Shown here: piece by piece, positions 18,270 to 27,103 of the stretch
How the letters are laid out: each line of letters begins with the position of its first letter
Numbering within the stretch: position 1 is the stretch's first letter
From: Spirochaetota bacterium
GTDB taxonomy: Bacteria > Spirochaetota > Brachyspiria > Brachyspirales > JACRPF01
Assembly (NCBI GenBank): GCA_038043445.1
Contig: JBBTBY010000013.1
Location: 1-48,443 of the forward strand
Length of the DNA: 48,443 nucleotides
Direction: 5' to 3'
Position numbers and translations under genes: made by a program
The notes under the pieces: model-generated
The model's database searches: none
Told to the model about the DNA's origin: nothing
The model's input: only the letters and a program-made list of their open reading frames with translations

Positions 18270-18494
18270 TCATTTCCCGTCCGGCTTGCTCCCGATAAGG
18301 GTGATATTGATGCTCACCTGATATCGTTCATGGCTTTCGGGATTCTCCACTTTATCGCCGGCATAGAATCCGATGGACCCGGTGGAGAACACCTTCTCCT
18401 GGGCCAGTATCGTTTTCCATTCCCTGCCGTCGGGGTCGCGGACGATTATCGACAGATGCTTCGGTGCGTTCGGATCGCGTTTTTTCGGTTCCAT
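18270..18494 (-). CDS. Small conserved-looking protein, 74 aa
   Basis: Not recognised. The product begins MEPKKRDPNAPKHLSIIVRD and is mixed beta-like, ending in KPDGK. It has no signal peptide or membrane segment. AAGGATG lies upstream of the ATG, a plausible promoter (TTTACA, 17 bases, TAGGAT) lies before that, and a strong terminator follows the stop, so it is a complete single-gene unit and likely real. Its promoter overlaps, back to back, that of the divergent AraC gene. Confidence 0.75.
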   Translation of the reverse strand: MEPKKRDPNAPKHLSIIVRDPDGREWKTILAQEKVFSTGSIGFYAGDKVENPESHERYQVSINITLIGSKPDGK

Positions 18495-18518
18495 GGGACA
18501 TCCTTTTGTCTTTGTCCT

Positions 18519-18547
18519 ATCCTATCGTATTTTCCGGCCATTGTAAA
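18519..18547 (-). promoter_or_regulatory. Promoter of the 74-aa gene
   Basis: Minus strand TTTACA (18542-18547), a 17-base spacer and TAGGAT (18519-18524). Its -35 box shares bases with the -35 box of the divergent AraC promoter. Confidence 0.5.
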
Positions 18548-18568
18548 CCGTACGGCATTTGATATACT
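18541..18568 (+). promoter_or_regulatory. Promoter of the AraC-type gene, leaderless layout
   Basis: TTGTAA, a 16-base spacer and TATACT with an extended -10 TG (TGATATACT). Exactly six bases separate the -10 box from the ATG at 18575, so transcription should begin at or next to the start codon. Confidence 0.7.
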
Positions 18569-18574
18569 CTCCCC

Positions 18575-19465
18575 ATGGATTTCCTTCCGGACGACCAGAA
18601 GAACACGTTCCTTTCCGAAGCGCTCTCTCGCCAGCGCGTCATCGATCTTGACGGCATCGCCGTGACGATAGCGCTTTTCCATCAGCGCACGAGCACGCCG
18701 AACGAGGCGACAGCGTTCCATACGCATGAATATCACGAGTACAGCTTTGTGCGCAGCGGCAGCATCTGCTACGAGATCGAAGGCGAACGATGCGAGCGCA
18801 AACCCGTCGAGACGATATTCATCCCTGCCGGGAAACGTCATCGCTGGATGACAGGTCCGATACCCGTCGTACTTGACGGCTTCATGCTCTCGATAGCCGC
18901 GCCGCCGCCGTATCGTTCTTTCGTCGCTTCGATCTCCGCGCTCGCGAAAGAATCGCACTACCGGATGCGATCGCCCGCCGCCGTGCTCCCGGAAATAGAC
19001 CGCGAGATAGAGGGGAACGCGCCTTATGCCCGCCGGCGCGTCCATGCCCTCGTGACCGATATGATATACTGGCTGTTCCGGGAGAATTTCACCCGTGCGC
19101 TGGGCGCATCCGCTGCCGCACCGCCGTCGGTAAGCTCACGCAGGGAAATGGCTCTTTACACAAAAGCGCTCGCTTTCATCTCGGCACATATCTCCGAACC
19201 CATTACCCCCGCGCGTGTAGCATCCGAACTGGGGTTTTCGGCGCGCTATATCAACCGCATATTCAATCGCTTCGCCGGCATGTCCTCCGGCGAATATATG
19301 CGCGAAATGAAGCTCGGGCGTTCATTTGTCGCACTGTCCGGAACATCGCGGGCGAGCATCGCCGAGGTCGCCGCGTCCATCGGCATGCGTGATGTATCGT
19401 ATTTCACCCGGCTTTTCCATAAGCGGTACGGCATGTCCCCCCGCGATATGCGCGATGCGGTCTAG
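18575..19465 (+). CDS. AraC family transcriptional regulator with cupin sensor domain
   Basis: DNA-binding regulator of 296 aa. The N-terminal half is a cupin-like ligand domain (HTHEYHEYSFVRSGSICYEIEG, FIPAGKRHRW). The C-terminal 100 residues are the paired helix-turn-helix: FISAHISEPITPARVASELG, then IAEVAASIGMRDVSYFTRLFHKRYG with the family-typical SPRDMR ending. Such regulators usually sense a sugar or related small molecule. No sugar operon adjoins it, so the target is unclear. It has no Shine-Dalgarno sequence, in keeping with a leaderless message. Confidence 0.93.
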   Translation: MDFLPDDQKNTFLSEALSRQRVIDLDGIAVTIALFHQRTSTPNEATAFHTHEYHEYSFVRSGSICYEIEGERCERKPVETIFIPAGKRHRWMTGPIPVVLDGFMLSIAAPPPYRSFVASISALAKESHYRMRSPAAVLPEIDREIEGNAPYARRRVHALVTDMIYWLFRENFTRALGASAAAPPSVSSRREMALYTKALAFISAHISEPITPARVASELGFSARYINRIFNRFAGMSSGEYMREMKLGRSFVALSGTSRASIAEVAASIGMRDVSYFTRLFHKRYGMSPRDMRDAV

Positions 19466-19526
19466 CACATCGTTCTAACGGCACGTATACGCGCGGTACG
19501 CGGCGGCTGAAAACCCCGAAAAAGTC

Positions 19527-19555
19527 TTGACAGCAGGCTAAAAAACATTTATCAT
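19527..19555 (+). promoter_or_regulatory. Promoter of the LytM-like / M16 operon
   Basis: Perfect TTGACA, a 17-base spacer and TATCAT, about 50 bases before the ATG at 19607. Confidence 0.75.
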
Positions 19556-19606
19556 GGGACCGATAATAGTAATAAGGTAGAAGACGCGGGAGCGCATACG
19601 TCACGA

Positions 19607-20515
19607 ATGAAACTGAAAGAGAAGATACGGGAAACACTGCGGAAGGTGGATGCCAAGGGCCGCGAACGCATTACGGTCATGTTCGTCCCCCATTCGCAGA
19701 AGAAGATACGCAGTTTCCATATCTCGTATTATGCCATCTTTGCCGCCGTCGGCATCGTCTTCGTCGTCTCCTTTTTTTCGTTCTCGCTTTTGACCGGTAA
19801 ATCGATGAAAGAGAACGAACGCGCCTTCCTCTCGCGACGCATCGACGAATCGAAATATCAGCTCTCGGTCATGCGGGAGAAGGTGAAGGAATTCGTTTCG
19901 CAGACGAGATATCGCGACGATCTGAAAAGACTTTTCGTGTCCGCGGGTTATATACGCCCCGGGGATTCCATTCTCGCCATCGGCGGCGGTGAAGAGGATG
20001 TCCCGTTCTCTGTTTCCGCAACGAATGAAACCTCAGGCGCCGAGCTCATCGAAATGGAAAGCGTCGTCAATGAGCTGTCCTTAAGCCGCCGCTATCTCGA
20101 TAAACTGCAGCAATTCCTCAAATCGCGAAAATCGTTCGTCGACTGCATACCGAATCTCTGGCCGCTCACGCCGGGCAACGGCGTCATCGTCAAGCGCTAC
20201 ACGGACCGCGACCCGTATGCGGACCGCGGGCTGTATCTCGGTGTCATCGCCGGCACACCGGTACGCGCCGCAGCAGGCGGCACCGTCATCGAGGTCGGCC
20301 CCGACGGGGACGACGGTACTCGCGTCGTCGTCATGCATCCCTATGGTTTCAAGACATTGTACCGCGGCTTGGGCCGCGTTGATGTAAAATCGTCGCGCCA
20401 GGTGGCAAAGGGTGAAGTGATCGGTCTTGCCGGCGCGGGACGGCCGTTCTTATATCAGCTCATGGTCGCAAGCACGCTTGTCGACCCGGAGACGTTCATA
20501 TCAGGAAATTATTAG
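19607..20515 (+). CDS. Membrane-anchored LytM/M23-like protein lacking zinc ligands
   Basis: A 302-aa protein with a cytoplasmic basic start, one transmembrane helix at about residues 40-62, a helical stretch to about residue 180, and a C-terminal LytM-type fold (GTPVRAAAGGTVIEVG, GFKTLYRGLGRV, VAKGEVIGLAGAG). The usual zinc ligands are gone: the HxGxD segment reads RGLYLGVIAG, YAHL reads YRGL and HLHFE reads FLYQLMV. It is therefore likely a non-catalytic regulator or scaffold, in the manner of EnvC or NlpD (family knowledge; analogy is inference). First gene of an operon with a 44-aa gene and an M16 peptidase. Confidence 0.85.
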   Translation: MKLKEKIRETLRKVDAKGRERITVMFVPHSQKKIRSFHISYYAIFAAVGIVFVVSFFSFSLLTGKSMKENERAFLSRRIDESKYQLSVMREKVKEFVSQTRYRDDLKRLFVSAGYIRPGDSILAIGGGEEDVPFSVSATNETSGAELIEMESVVNELSLSRRYLDKLQQFLKSRKSFVDCIPNLWPLTPGNGVIVKRYTDRDPYADRGLYLGVIAGTPVRAAAGGTVIEVGPDGDDGTRVVVMHPYGFKTLYRGLGRVDVKSSRQVAKGEVIGLAGAGRPFLYQLMVASTLVDPETFISGNY

Positions 20516-20524
20516 GGGGGGAGC

Positions 20525-20659
20525 ATGCCTTTTAAACTTGACGGCGCCAAATTCAACACGATAGAAGAGTTGAAGGAAGCGCTCTACCCATTGTATGCCG
20601 ACAAGATGAGCAAAGAGGAATTCGATAAATTCGTCGAAGAGCACGCGGAAAGAACGTAG
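20525..20659 (+). CDS. Small protein of 44 aa in the LytM-like / M16 operon
   Basis: A short but convincing gene: an AGGGGGGGAG ribosome site sits just before the ATG, codon use matches the neighbours, and the frame exactly fills the gap between two genes. Its TAG stop overlaps the GTG start of the M16 peptidase by one base. The product starts MPFKLDGAKFNTIEELKEAL and is acidic and helical, without a signal peptide. No family recognised. Confidence 0.75.
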   Translation: MPFKLDGAKFNTIEELKEALYPLYADKMSKEEFDKFVEEHAERT

Positions 20660-23250
20660 TGCTCCGTCTTGCCGCCGTTCTCACGGCATTTATCGCCGCA
20701 TCGTTCGCCGCCCCCTCGTATCACGTATCGAACGCGGTCATTGCGGGCGCATCGCAGACGACGCTTGAGAACGGACTTACCGTCATCATCCATGAGGATT
20801 TCCGCTCGCCGCTCGTCGCGGTGCGCTGTTATGTGCTCACCGGATCGATACACGAGGACACATGGCTCGGTTCCGGGCTGTCCCATTTCTTCGAACACGC
20901 GCTCTTCCTCGGCACGACATCGCGCCCCGATCAGCGTCGCATCGCCGCGGACATAGAATCCCTCGGGGGCGGCAATTTTAACGCATATACGACGATAGAC
21001 CACACGTGCTATCTGTTCACCGTGAGCGCCAACGGCTGTGAAGAAGGGTTATCGATACTTGCGGACATGATCGGCAATTCGGTGTTCCCGGCCGCTGCGG
21101 TCAAAGCGGAGCAGGGGACGATACACAAGGAAATGGCCATGGGCGAGGATAATGCCGACCGCGTGTTCTCCCGCTTCTTCAGCCGCTCGTTCTTCACCGA
21201 AAGCCCGTACCGCTATCCGGTCATCGGTTACCGTGACATCTATGACCGCCTCACCACGAACGATATCCACGCGTATTACCGTACACGATACGTCCCCAAC
21301 AATATGGTACTTGTCATCGCCGGCGGCATCGCCCGCGGGAAGGCGCTCGAAGCGGCGAAGAAGACGTTCGGACCGCTTGCACGCAAACCGATCAGGGACC
21401 TCTATGTGCCGGATGAGCCGCCGCATACCGCACGGCGGGAATTCATCGATCGATCGCGCGTGACGAAAGTGCCCATGGTGGAGATCGGCTTTCAGACAGT
21501 GAGCGTGTTCCATGAGGATATGTACCCGCTCGATCTCCTCGCATCGATATTGTCCGAAGAGAACATCGGCATCCTTGAAAAGGAGCTTGTCGAGAAGAAC
21601 ATAGCATACCGTGCCCAAGCGCAGTCGTGGACACCCCGTTCACGCGGCGTCTTCAGCTTCTACGCGGAGCTCATGCCGGAACGGACGTACGCTGAATACG
21701 AGCGCGCTGTTTTCAGCATCATCGAAAAGATCGGCAAGGGACTCCCGGCGGGGGTGCTCGACCGGGCGAAAAACACCGCTATCGTGCATGCGATACGCTC
21801 GCGAGAGAGCGTCGACGGCATTGCCGGTGCTCTCGGCGGGAACTATATATGGGCCGGCAATCCATTGTTCGACGAGACGTATCTCAACGGCATCGTACGT
21901 GTGACCGCTGATGATATCGCACGTGTGATAAAGCGCTATTTCGTGAAAGAGAAAGAGACGCTGGTAGCGCTTCTCCCTGCCGGGACCGAAGAGAAAACGA
22001 AACGGGTGGAGACCGCGGCGGCGGCGGAACGCGCCGTGACGGCGGTGCTGCCGAACGGGATGACCGTGGTCGCGCGGCGTACACCGGCACGGACGATAAG
22101 CGCCGCGGCGCTCTTCCGCGGCGGTCTTGTCGCCGAGGATGCATCGAATAACGGCATTCACAACCTGCTCGCGACGACGATGGCGCGCGGGTCGGTATCG
22201 TTCCCGAAGGAAAAACTTTTTTCCGCGCTCAATTCCCGCGGGGGGACGCTTACCGGCGAGAGCGGTAATTACTACTGCGCGCTCAAGGTAAAAATGCTCG
22301 CTGCGGACGCCCGCGAGGCGCTCACGATACTTGCATCCGCCCTCCGCGAGCCGACGCTTACCGAGGAAGAGATAGGCCTTGTGAAAAAAGAGGCCGAGCA
22401 TTCGCTCAAGCGCTCCGAACGTGATGCGTTCTATCAGGGCGGCATGCGTTTCCGTTCGCGCATCTACGCGGAACACCCCTATGCGCGGCCCTCGCTCGGA
22501 ACGACGAACACCATCGCACGCATTACGAGGAACGATGTCGTGTCGCTCCACAAAAAGGCCGTTACCGGGAAGAACATCGTACTCGCCATCGCCGGCGATA
22601 TGCCGTCCGATGCGCTTATCAGCATGGTGCGTGCCGCGTTCGGGCCCATCGCCGCCGGTATGGTGAACGAACTGTCATCGCTCCCGACGCCGGAGATGCC
22701 AACGAGGACGTTCGCCGAGCCGATGCCCGGTTTTGCGCAGAGCATTGTCAATATCGGTATGCCGGGCCCGCATCGCTACAGCCCCGATTATTATCCTGCC
22801 GAAATACTCTGTAATATCCTTGACGGCATGGGCGGACGTCTTTTCACCGCAGTACGGGGCGATAATTCGCTCGCGTATTCGGTGGGGTGCTATCAGAGTC
22901 CCAAGCTCGGGAGCGGTGTCATAGTGCTCTATGCCGCTGTCGAGGCCGCTGAAAAAAAAGCGCCGCTTGCCGCCTCTCTCATGCAGAGCGAACTTGACCG
23001 TCTTATGAAGTCCATGAGCGACGGCGAACTCACTCGTGCCAGGAATATCGCCGTTACGGAAATGGACCGCGGACTGCAGGATACCGCATTTGAAGCGTTC
23101 GAGCTCGCGCTCAGGGTATATTGCAGCGCCGACCCCAACGACCTCTACCGAAGCAGGGAACTGTTCGAGAAGGTCACCCGCGATGACCTGGCCGCCATGT
23201 ATAAGCGGTATTTCGGGGGCCGTATACAGGTCATTGCCGGCGGGGAATAG
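20659..23250 (+). CDS. M16 (pitrilysin) family zinc metallopeptidase, secreted
   Basis: An 863-aa two-half M16 protease. GTG start overlapping the previous stop; a signal peptide (LRLAAVLTAFIAASFA) follows. The inverted zinc motif HFFEH is in the first half (GLSHFFEHALFLGTT), with the downstream Glu in the EQGTIHKEMAMGEDN stretch. The second half (from about residue 455) keeps the fold (ATTMARGS, ...LAYSVGCYQSPK with the family R/Y loop) but has no HxxEH, as expected of the non-catalytic half. It acts on peptides in the periplasm or outside. Substrate unknown. Confidence 0.92.
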   Translation: MLRLAAVLTAFIAASFAAPSYHVSNAVIAGASQTTLENGLTVIIHEDFRSPLVAVRCYVLTGSIHEDTWLGSGLSHFFEHALFLGTTSRPDQRRIAADIESLGGGNFNAYTTIDHTCYLFTVSANGCEEGLSILADMIGNSVFPAAAVKAEQGTIHKEMAMGEDNADRVFSRFFSRSFFTESPYRYPVIGYRDIYDRLTTNDIHAYYRTRYVPNNMVLVIAGGIARGKALEAAKKTFGPLARKPIRDLYVPDEPPHTARREFIDRSRVTKVPMVEIGFQTVSVFHEDMYPLDLLASILSEENIGILEKELVEKNIAYRAQAQSWTPRSRGVFSFYAELMPERTYAEYERAVFSIIEKIGKGLPAGVLDRAKNTAIVHAIRSRESVDGIAGALGGNYIWAGNPLFDETYLNGIVRVTADDIARVIKRYFVKEKETLVALLPAGTEEKTKRVETAAAAERAVTAVLPNGMTVVARRTPARTISAAALFRGGLVAEDASNNGIHNLLATTMARGSVSFPKEKLFSALNSRGGTLTGESGNYYCALKVKMLAADAREALTILASALREPTLTEEEIGLVKKEAEHSLKRSERDAFYQGGMRFRSRIYAEHPYARPSLGTTNTIARITRNDVVSLHKKAVTGKNIVLAIAGDMPSDALISMVRAAFGPIAAGMVNELSSLPTPEMPTRTFAEPMPGFAQSIVNIGMPGPHRYSPDYYPAEILCNILDGMGGRLFTAVRGDNSLAYSVGCYQSPKLGSGVIVLYAAVEAAEKKAPLAASLMQSELDRLMKSMSDGELTRARNIAVTEMDRGLQDTAFEAFELALRVYCSADPNDLYRSRELFEKVTRDDLAAMYKRYFGGRIQVIAGGE

Positions 23251-23276
23251 CCGTCGAAATAGCGCCCCGCGTTGCC

Positions 23277-23304
23277 TTGTTTTTTTATCAATGTGTGCTA
23301 TAAT
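23277..23304 (+). promoter_or_regulatory. Promoter of the carD operon
   Basis: TTGTTT, a 16-base spacer and TATAAT with an extended -10 TG (TGCTATAAT). Transcription should start near 23311, a few bases before a short upstream frame. Confidence 0.7.
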
Positions 23305-23313
23305 CCGGCTTGA

Positions 23314-23370
23314 ATGGACACAATGAATACGTTATCATCTCTCATGCTATACGGGAATATACATGTTTAA
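23314..23370 (+). other. Possible 18-codon leader frame overlapping the carD start
   Basis: ATG at 23314, nine bases after the -10 box, opens MDTMNTLSSLMLYGNIHV, which stops at 23370, eight bases into carD in another frame. carD itself has only a weak ribosome site (CGGGA), so coupling through this frame is conceivable. No experimental support. Confidence 0.35.
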
Positions 23371-23866
23371 AAAGAAGGCCTATGTCGTGTATCCCATGTA
23401 CGGGGTGTGCAAGGTCGTTACCTTTGAAAAACATAAATTCGACGATAAGAACATCGACTTTTATGTGCTCGAATGCGAGATGGAAAATATCGTATTGAAG
23501 GTCCCCGTCGACAGCGTAAAGACCATGGGCATACGGAAGATCATAAGCCGCGCCGAGGCGAGTGAATTCCTCAAGATGCTCCAGCGCAAACCGACGGACA
23601 TCGAGGACAATTGGAAGATACGCTATCAGGAGAACGTCGATAAGCTCAAGACCGGCCGCATCAAAGAGGCCATCGAGGTCGCTCGCGGGCTTTTCATCCG
23701 CAATCGTTTCAAGGAACTGTCTTCGTCCGAAAAGCGTCTGTACGAGAAAGCGTATCAGTTCATCGTCGATGAGATAAGCATTGCCCTCAAGAAGGACAAG
23801 GAATTCATCGAGGACATCGTTTCCAGCGCACTTGAGAAATCGGCGAAAAAATTCGAACACCGCTGA
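23363..23866 (+). CDS. carD: CarD/CdnL family RNA polymerase-binding regulator
   Basis: A 167-aa protein that binds the RNA polymerase beta subunit and stabilises open complexes, mainly at rRNA and growth-related promoters. The N-terminal Tudor-like RNA-polymerase interaction domain is clear (KKAYVVYPMYGVCKVV, FYVLECEMENIVLKVPVDSVKTMGIR). The C-terminal helical DNA-binding domain follows (TDIEDNWKIRYQENVDKLKTG, SSSEKRLYEKAYQFIVDEI). Length is typical. It leads an operon with the PIN/TRAM gene 24 bases downstream. Confidence 0.94.
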   Translation: MFKKKAYVVYPMYGVCKVVTFEKHKFDDKNIDFYVLECEMENIVLKVPVDSVKTMGIRKIISRAEASEFLKMLQRKPTDIEDNWKIRYQENVDKLKTGRIKEAIEVARGLFIRNRFKELSSSEKRLYEKAYQFIVDEISIALKKDKEFIEDIVSSALEKSAKKFEHR

Positions 23867-23890
23867 CGCGGTCGTTATCCGGAGCATCCT

Positions 23891-24886
23891 ATGTGGCGTA
23901 TCCTTGTACTTGCAGCGGCAGCCGTTACCATAGCCGCTGTCGATCAATTCGTTCTCTATCCTGTTCATGCTATCGTGTTCGGCATGTGCGCCCTTGTTCT
24001 CTTCGCCGGGGAATTCTTCGTCTTCCGCCGGTCGCATGCGCGCGACATCATACTCGGCGCCTGCGCGATATTGCTCACGCTCGTCTTCTATCTCCTCGCC
24101 TCCGCGGCGGTGACCGCCGTATTCCCGGGCATAGAATCCTGGGCGCGCTTTGTTCTCTTTTTCGGCATCGCCTATCTTGTCTTCGGGGCATCGATAGCGA
24201 TCTCTCCCGAAGTGGGGCGTTTTGTGGCGAGGCTTTCCGGTCAGGATGCGGCGAAGGAAGCGAAGATCGTCGATACGAGCGTTATCATTGACGGGCGCAT
24301 CGCCGTTATCGCGGAAACGGGTTTCATCGAGGGCACGCTCGTTGTCCCCGCGTTCGTCGTCAAGGAGATGCAGTACTTGAGCGACAGCGCCGATCCGCAG
24401 AAGCGCATACGCGGCCGCCGCGGGCTCGATATACTCAACAAGATGAAATCGTCGAAAAAGGTGCCGGTGCTCATCTCGGACATCGATTATCCGAACATAC
24501 GCGAGGTCGATCTCAAGCTCCTTGAGCTCGCGAAGGCGATGAACGGCAAGGTGATAACCAACGATTACAATCTCAACAAGGTCGCATCCATACACGACGT
24601 CGAAGTGCTCAATCTGAACGATCTTGCCACGATGGTGCGCTCCGATGTACAGTCGGGCGATGTCATCAAAGTGGAGCTCATACGCGCAGGCACCGATAAG
24701 AACCAGGCCGTCGGTCATCTCGAGGACGGCACCATGGTCGTCGTCGAGAACGCGGACCGGAGCATCGGCAAGACCGTGGATGTGCGCGTACAGACGGTGC
24801 GCCAGACATCGGCGGGAAGGATGCTTTTCGGTGAGCTCAATCATGCCGGCGGCGGCGGTGGAAAACCTTTCCGCGGACGCAGATAA
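23891..24886 (+). CDS. PIN/TRAM domain membrane protein (YacL-like)
   Basis: A 331-aa protein with four hydrophobic segments in residues 1-110, then a PIN-type nuclease domain: acidic residues in KIVDTSVIIDGR, VVKEMQYLSD and VITNDYNLNKVA. A C-terminal TRAM domain follows (GDVIKVELIRAG, VGHLEDGTMVVVENA, VDVRVQTVRQTSAGRMLFG), and a Gly/Arg-rich tail. This is the architecture of YacL in Firmicutes. Function there is poorly defined, probably RNA-related. A GGAG site precedes the ATG. Confidence 0.93.
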   Translation: MWRILVLAAAAVTIAAVDQFVLYPVHAIVFGMCALVLFAGEFFVFRRSHARDIILGACAILLTLVFYLLASAAVTAVFPGIESWARFVLFFGIAYLVFGASIAISPEVGRFVARLSGQDAAKEAKIVDTSVIIDGRIAVIAETGFIEGTLVVPAFVVKEMQYLSDSADPQKRIRGRRGLDILNKMKSSKKVPVLISDIDYPNIREVDLKLLELAKAMNGKVITNDYNLNKVASIHDVEVLNLNDLATMVRSDVQSGDVIKVELIRAGTDKNQAVGHLEDGTMVVVENADRSIGKTVDVRVQTVRQTSAGRMLFGELNHAGGGGGKPFRGRR

Positions 24887-24901
24887 GCCGTCATCACGCG
24901 C

Positions 24902-25801
24902 ATGCCAGAGCACATGCCAACGCACCTGCTTTCATCAAAAGACCTTGACCGATTTTTAAATGTCGCCGCTCGCGCAGCGGTACGCGCCGGCACAGCCGCG
25001 CACAAACGTTTCGGAAAGGCACGGAACATAAAGCGCAAGGGCGCCATCGATCTTGTCACCGAGGCGGATAAAGCGGCGGAGAAGCTCATACGCGCTGCCA
25101 TCGAGAAAAAGTTCCCCCATCATTCGTTCTACGGCGAGGAATCGGGCCGCGATCTGCGTACATCGGAATTCGTCTGGGTGGTAGACCCCATCGACGGCAC
25201 GACGAATTTCGTTCACGGCTATCCGTTCTATGCGGTATCGATAGGACTTGTCTTTCAGGGCGAGACCGTTCTCGGCTGCGTCTATGAGCCGCTCACCAAG
25301 TCGCTCTATACCGCTCATACGAAAGCGTCATCGAAAAAGAACGGGCGTGTGATACATGTTTCACGCACGGCACGGCTCATCGATTCGCTCATGATTACCG
25401 GCTTCTATTACAATGTAATGGACAACACCGGCTACGACAATATGCTCGAGTTCAATCGCATCGTGAAATGCACACAGGGCGTTCGCCGCGACGGTTCGGC
25501 CGTGCTCGATCTCTGCCGCGTGGCCGAGGGCGCGGTTGAAGGATTCTGGGAATATTCGCTCGCACCGTGGGATGTCTGCGCGGGGGGCATCATCGTCCAA
25601 AAGGCCGGCGGTACGGTGAGCGGGCTTGACGGAAAGCCGTACGATATTCATTCACGGAAGTGCATTGTCGCGAGCAACGGACGCGTGCACGGGAAATTCA
25701 TCCGTGCGTTGAAAGGACGCTCGGCATGGCATCCGTCATCGGTGCCGTCCGGAAAGCGGCCGTCGGTCAATATCATCCCCTGCGCCGGTACGCGAACATG
25801 A
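24902..25801 (+). CDS. Inositol monophosphatase family phosphatase
   Basis: Mg-dependent sugar or inositol phosphatase of the SuhB/IMPase fold. Metal-site motifs: GEESG, DPIDGTTNFVHGYPFYAVSI and, near the C-terminus, APWDVCAGGIIVQKAGG. The protein normally ends near HGKFIRALKG; here it continues for about 27 unusual residues (Ser/Pro-rich), which may be an annotation-neutral extension. ATGs at 24902 and 24914 are both possible; neither has a good ribosome site. 299 aa if the first is used. Substrate among inositol-1-P, NADP or FBP cannot be decided. Confidence 0.92.
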   Translation: MPEHMPTHLLSSKDLDRFLNVAARAAVRAGTAAHKRFGKARNIKRKGAIDLVTEADKAAEKLIRAAIEKKFPHHSFYGEESGRDLRTSEFVWVVDPIDGTTNFVHGYPFYAVSIGLVFQGETVLGCVYEPLTKSLYTAHTKASSKKNGRVIHVSRTARLIDSLMITGFYYNVMDNTGYDNMLEFNRIVKCTQGVRRDGSAVLDLCRVAEGAVEGFWEYSLAPWDVCAGGIIVQKAGGTVSGLDGKPYDIHSRKCIVASNGRVHGKFIRALKGRSAWHPSSVPSGKRPSVNIIPCAGTRT

Positions 25802-25836
25802 TGAGACGACCGGGCTTTTCCTCTGGAAGGAATGAT

Positions 25837-27036
25837 ATGACATTCGACGAGATCAAAACCACATTCGGTCTTACCGACGGTCTTCGCGACGGCTTCGATG
25901 CATCGATGACAGCACTTCATGAAGCCGATGCTTTCCTCGATAAAGGATCCGTTGCGGCGAACACCGCACGCCTCACCATGAGCGACGAGATCGCGAAGCT
26001 TATCATCGACAGCCTCGTGCTTTTTGATGATGTCCGTGCGAAGGCGCTTTTCTGGCATTGTCGGCGGCGCATTGCATCCGGTGAACGGGGCGATCACAAC
26101 CGATGGGGCGTGCCCTCCGGCGGGCCGAATGCATCGATGCTCTACGCATTCGTCGTGCTTTCCTTTGTGCCCGATACGTTCGCATTGCATGCGCGCCGCG
26201 GCATACCCGAGGAGATCACACGCGATACGCTCGCCGATATCGAGCGCTGGATACACACGGAAAAAGAGCGGCACGGTGCCTTCGGCTTCCGCGAGGTCGG
26301 CTGGCTGTGCAATCATATAACGGGAAAGCTGTTCGCACTCGGTCGCCTGCAGTTCCTGATGGAACATTTCTCCTTCGACGATATCATCCTTCACCGTAGG
26401 GACGGCTCGGTGACCGTGCTCGCACCTGCGGGAATGAAGTACCGCGCCGACGGCCTCTACGACGGCACGAACGGCATCATCGATGCGAATGCGAGGACAA
26501 CGGTCTTTCGCGAGAGCGAGAAAGCGTTTGAAGGCAACGTCATTCTGCCGACAGGGCGTATCACCGACACCGTCGCAGTTCTTCCGAAGAACGAATATCG
26601 CCGCGTCGTATCCAAAGGGGATAATGCGCTGAGCTTCCACATCCCCGCAAGCGGGCCGATGGACCATGGGGCCTGCGGCGCATCGTTCGCGCGTGCAAAT
26701 GAATTCTTTCCAAAGTATTTTCCGGAGTACGGATCAAAAGCGTTCTTCTCGACGTCGTGGCTCTATGACGGCGAGCTTGAAAAAGTGCTTCCGCCCGCGG
26801 CCAACATCGTGAAATTCCTCCGCGAGTTCTATCTTCTTCCGCTCGAAAAGGCGAATGACGATCAGATGTTCGAGCGCGTCTTCCTCAAGCGCTATGAGCA
26901 TATCGAGGAAGCCCCGCAGACGACGTCCGTGCAGAAAGCCATCGTCGCGCACATGAAGGGCGGCGGGTACTTCCGGAGCGCGAAGGCGATACTGCTTCCG
27001 GAAGATGACAGATGGGATACGCCCTATAGGAAATAA
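25837..27036 (+). CDS. N-acyltransferase (NAT_N/GNAT_C, DUF5596-type)
   Basis: A 399-aa protein. The start at 25837 follows GGAAGGA; longer frames overlap the phosphatase gene and are unlikely. The N-terminal helical part includes GWLCNHITGKLFALGRLQF, a conserved stretch I associate with NAT_N proteins. The C-terminal half (LSFHIPASGPM, FFPKYFPEYG, FFSTSWLYDGEL) matches the GNAT-like C-terminal domain. The acyl donor and acceptor are not known. It is 36 bases downstream of the phosphatase and probably co-transcribed. Confidence 0.75.
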   Translation: MTFDEIKTTFGLTDGLRDGFDASMTALHEADAFLDKGSVAANTARLTMSDEIAKLIIDSLVLFDDVRAKALFWHCRRRIASGERGDHNRWGVPSGGPNASMLYAFVVLSFVPDTFALHARRGIPEEITRDTLADIERWIHTEKERHGAFGFREVGWLCNHITGKLFALGRLQFLMEHFSFDDIILHRRDGSVTVLAPAGMKYRADGLYDGTNGIIDANARTTVFRESEKAFEGNVILPTGRITDTVAVLPKNEYRRVVSKGDNALSFHIPASGPMDHGACGASFARANEFFPKYFPEYGSKAFFSTSWLYDGELEKVLPPAANIVKFLREFYLLPLEKANDDQMFERVFLKRYEHIEEAPQTTSVQKAIVAHMKGGGYFRSAKAILLPEDDRWDTPYRK

Positions 27037-27103
27037 AATGGCGGTCCCGGTTTCGATCATGGAGCCGAAGCCCAAGGCCGCCCAGCGAATTATTGAAAGA
27101 ACC

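Noticed and set aside
23342-24925. 527-codon minus-strand frame opposite carD and the PIN/TRAM gene
   Set aside because: Spans two recognisable genes on the other strand and their gap; the translation is low-complexity His/Asp/Glu-rich without motifs.
25648-26667. 339-codon minus-strand frame opposite the acyltransferase
   Set aside because: Antisense shadow; the plus-strand gene has a ribosome site and recognised domain motifs.
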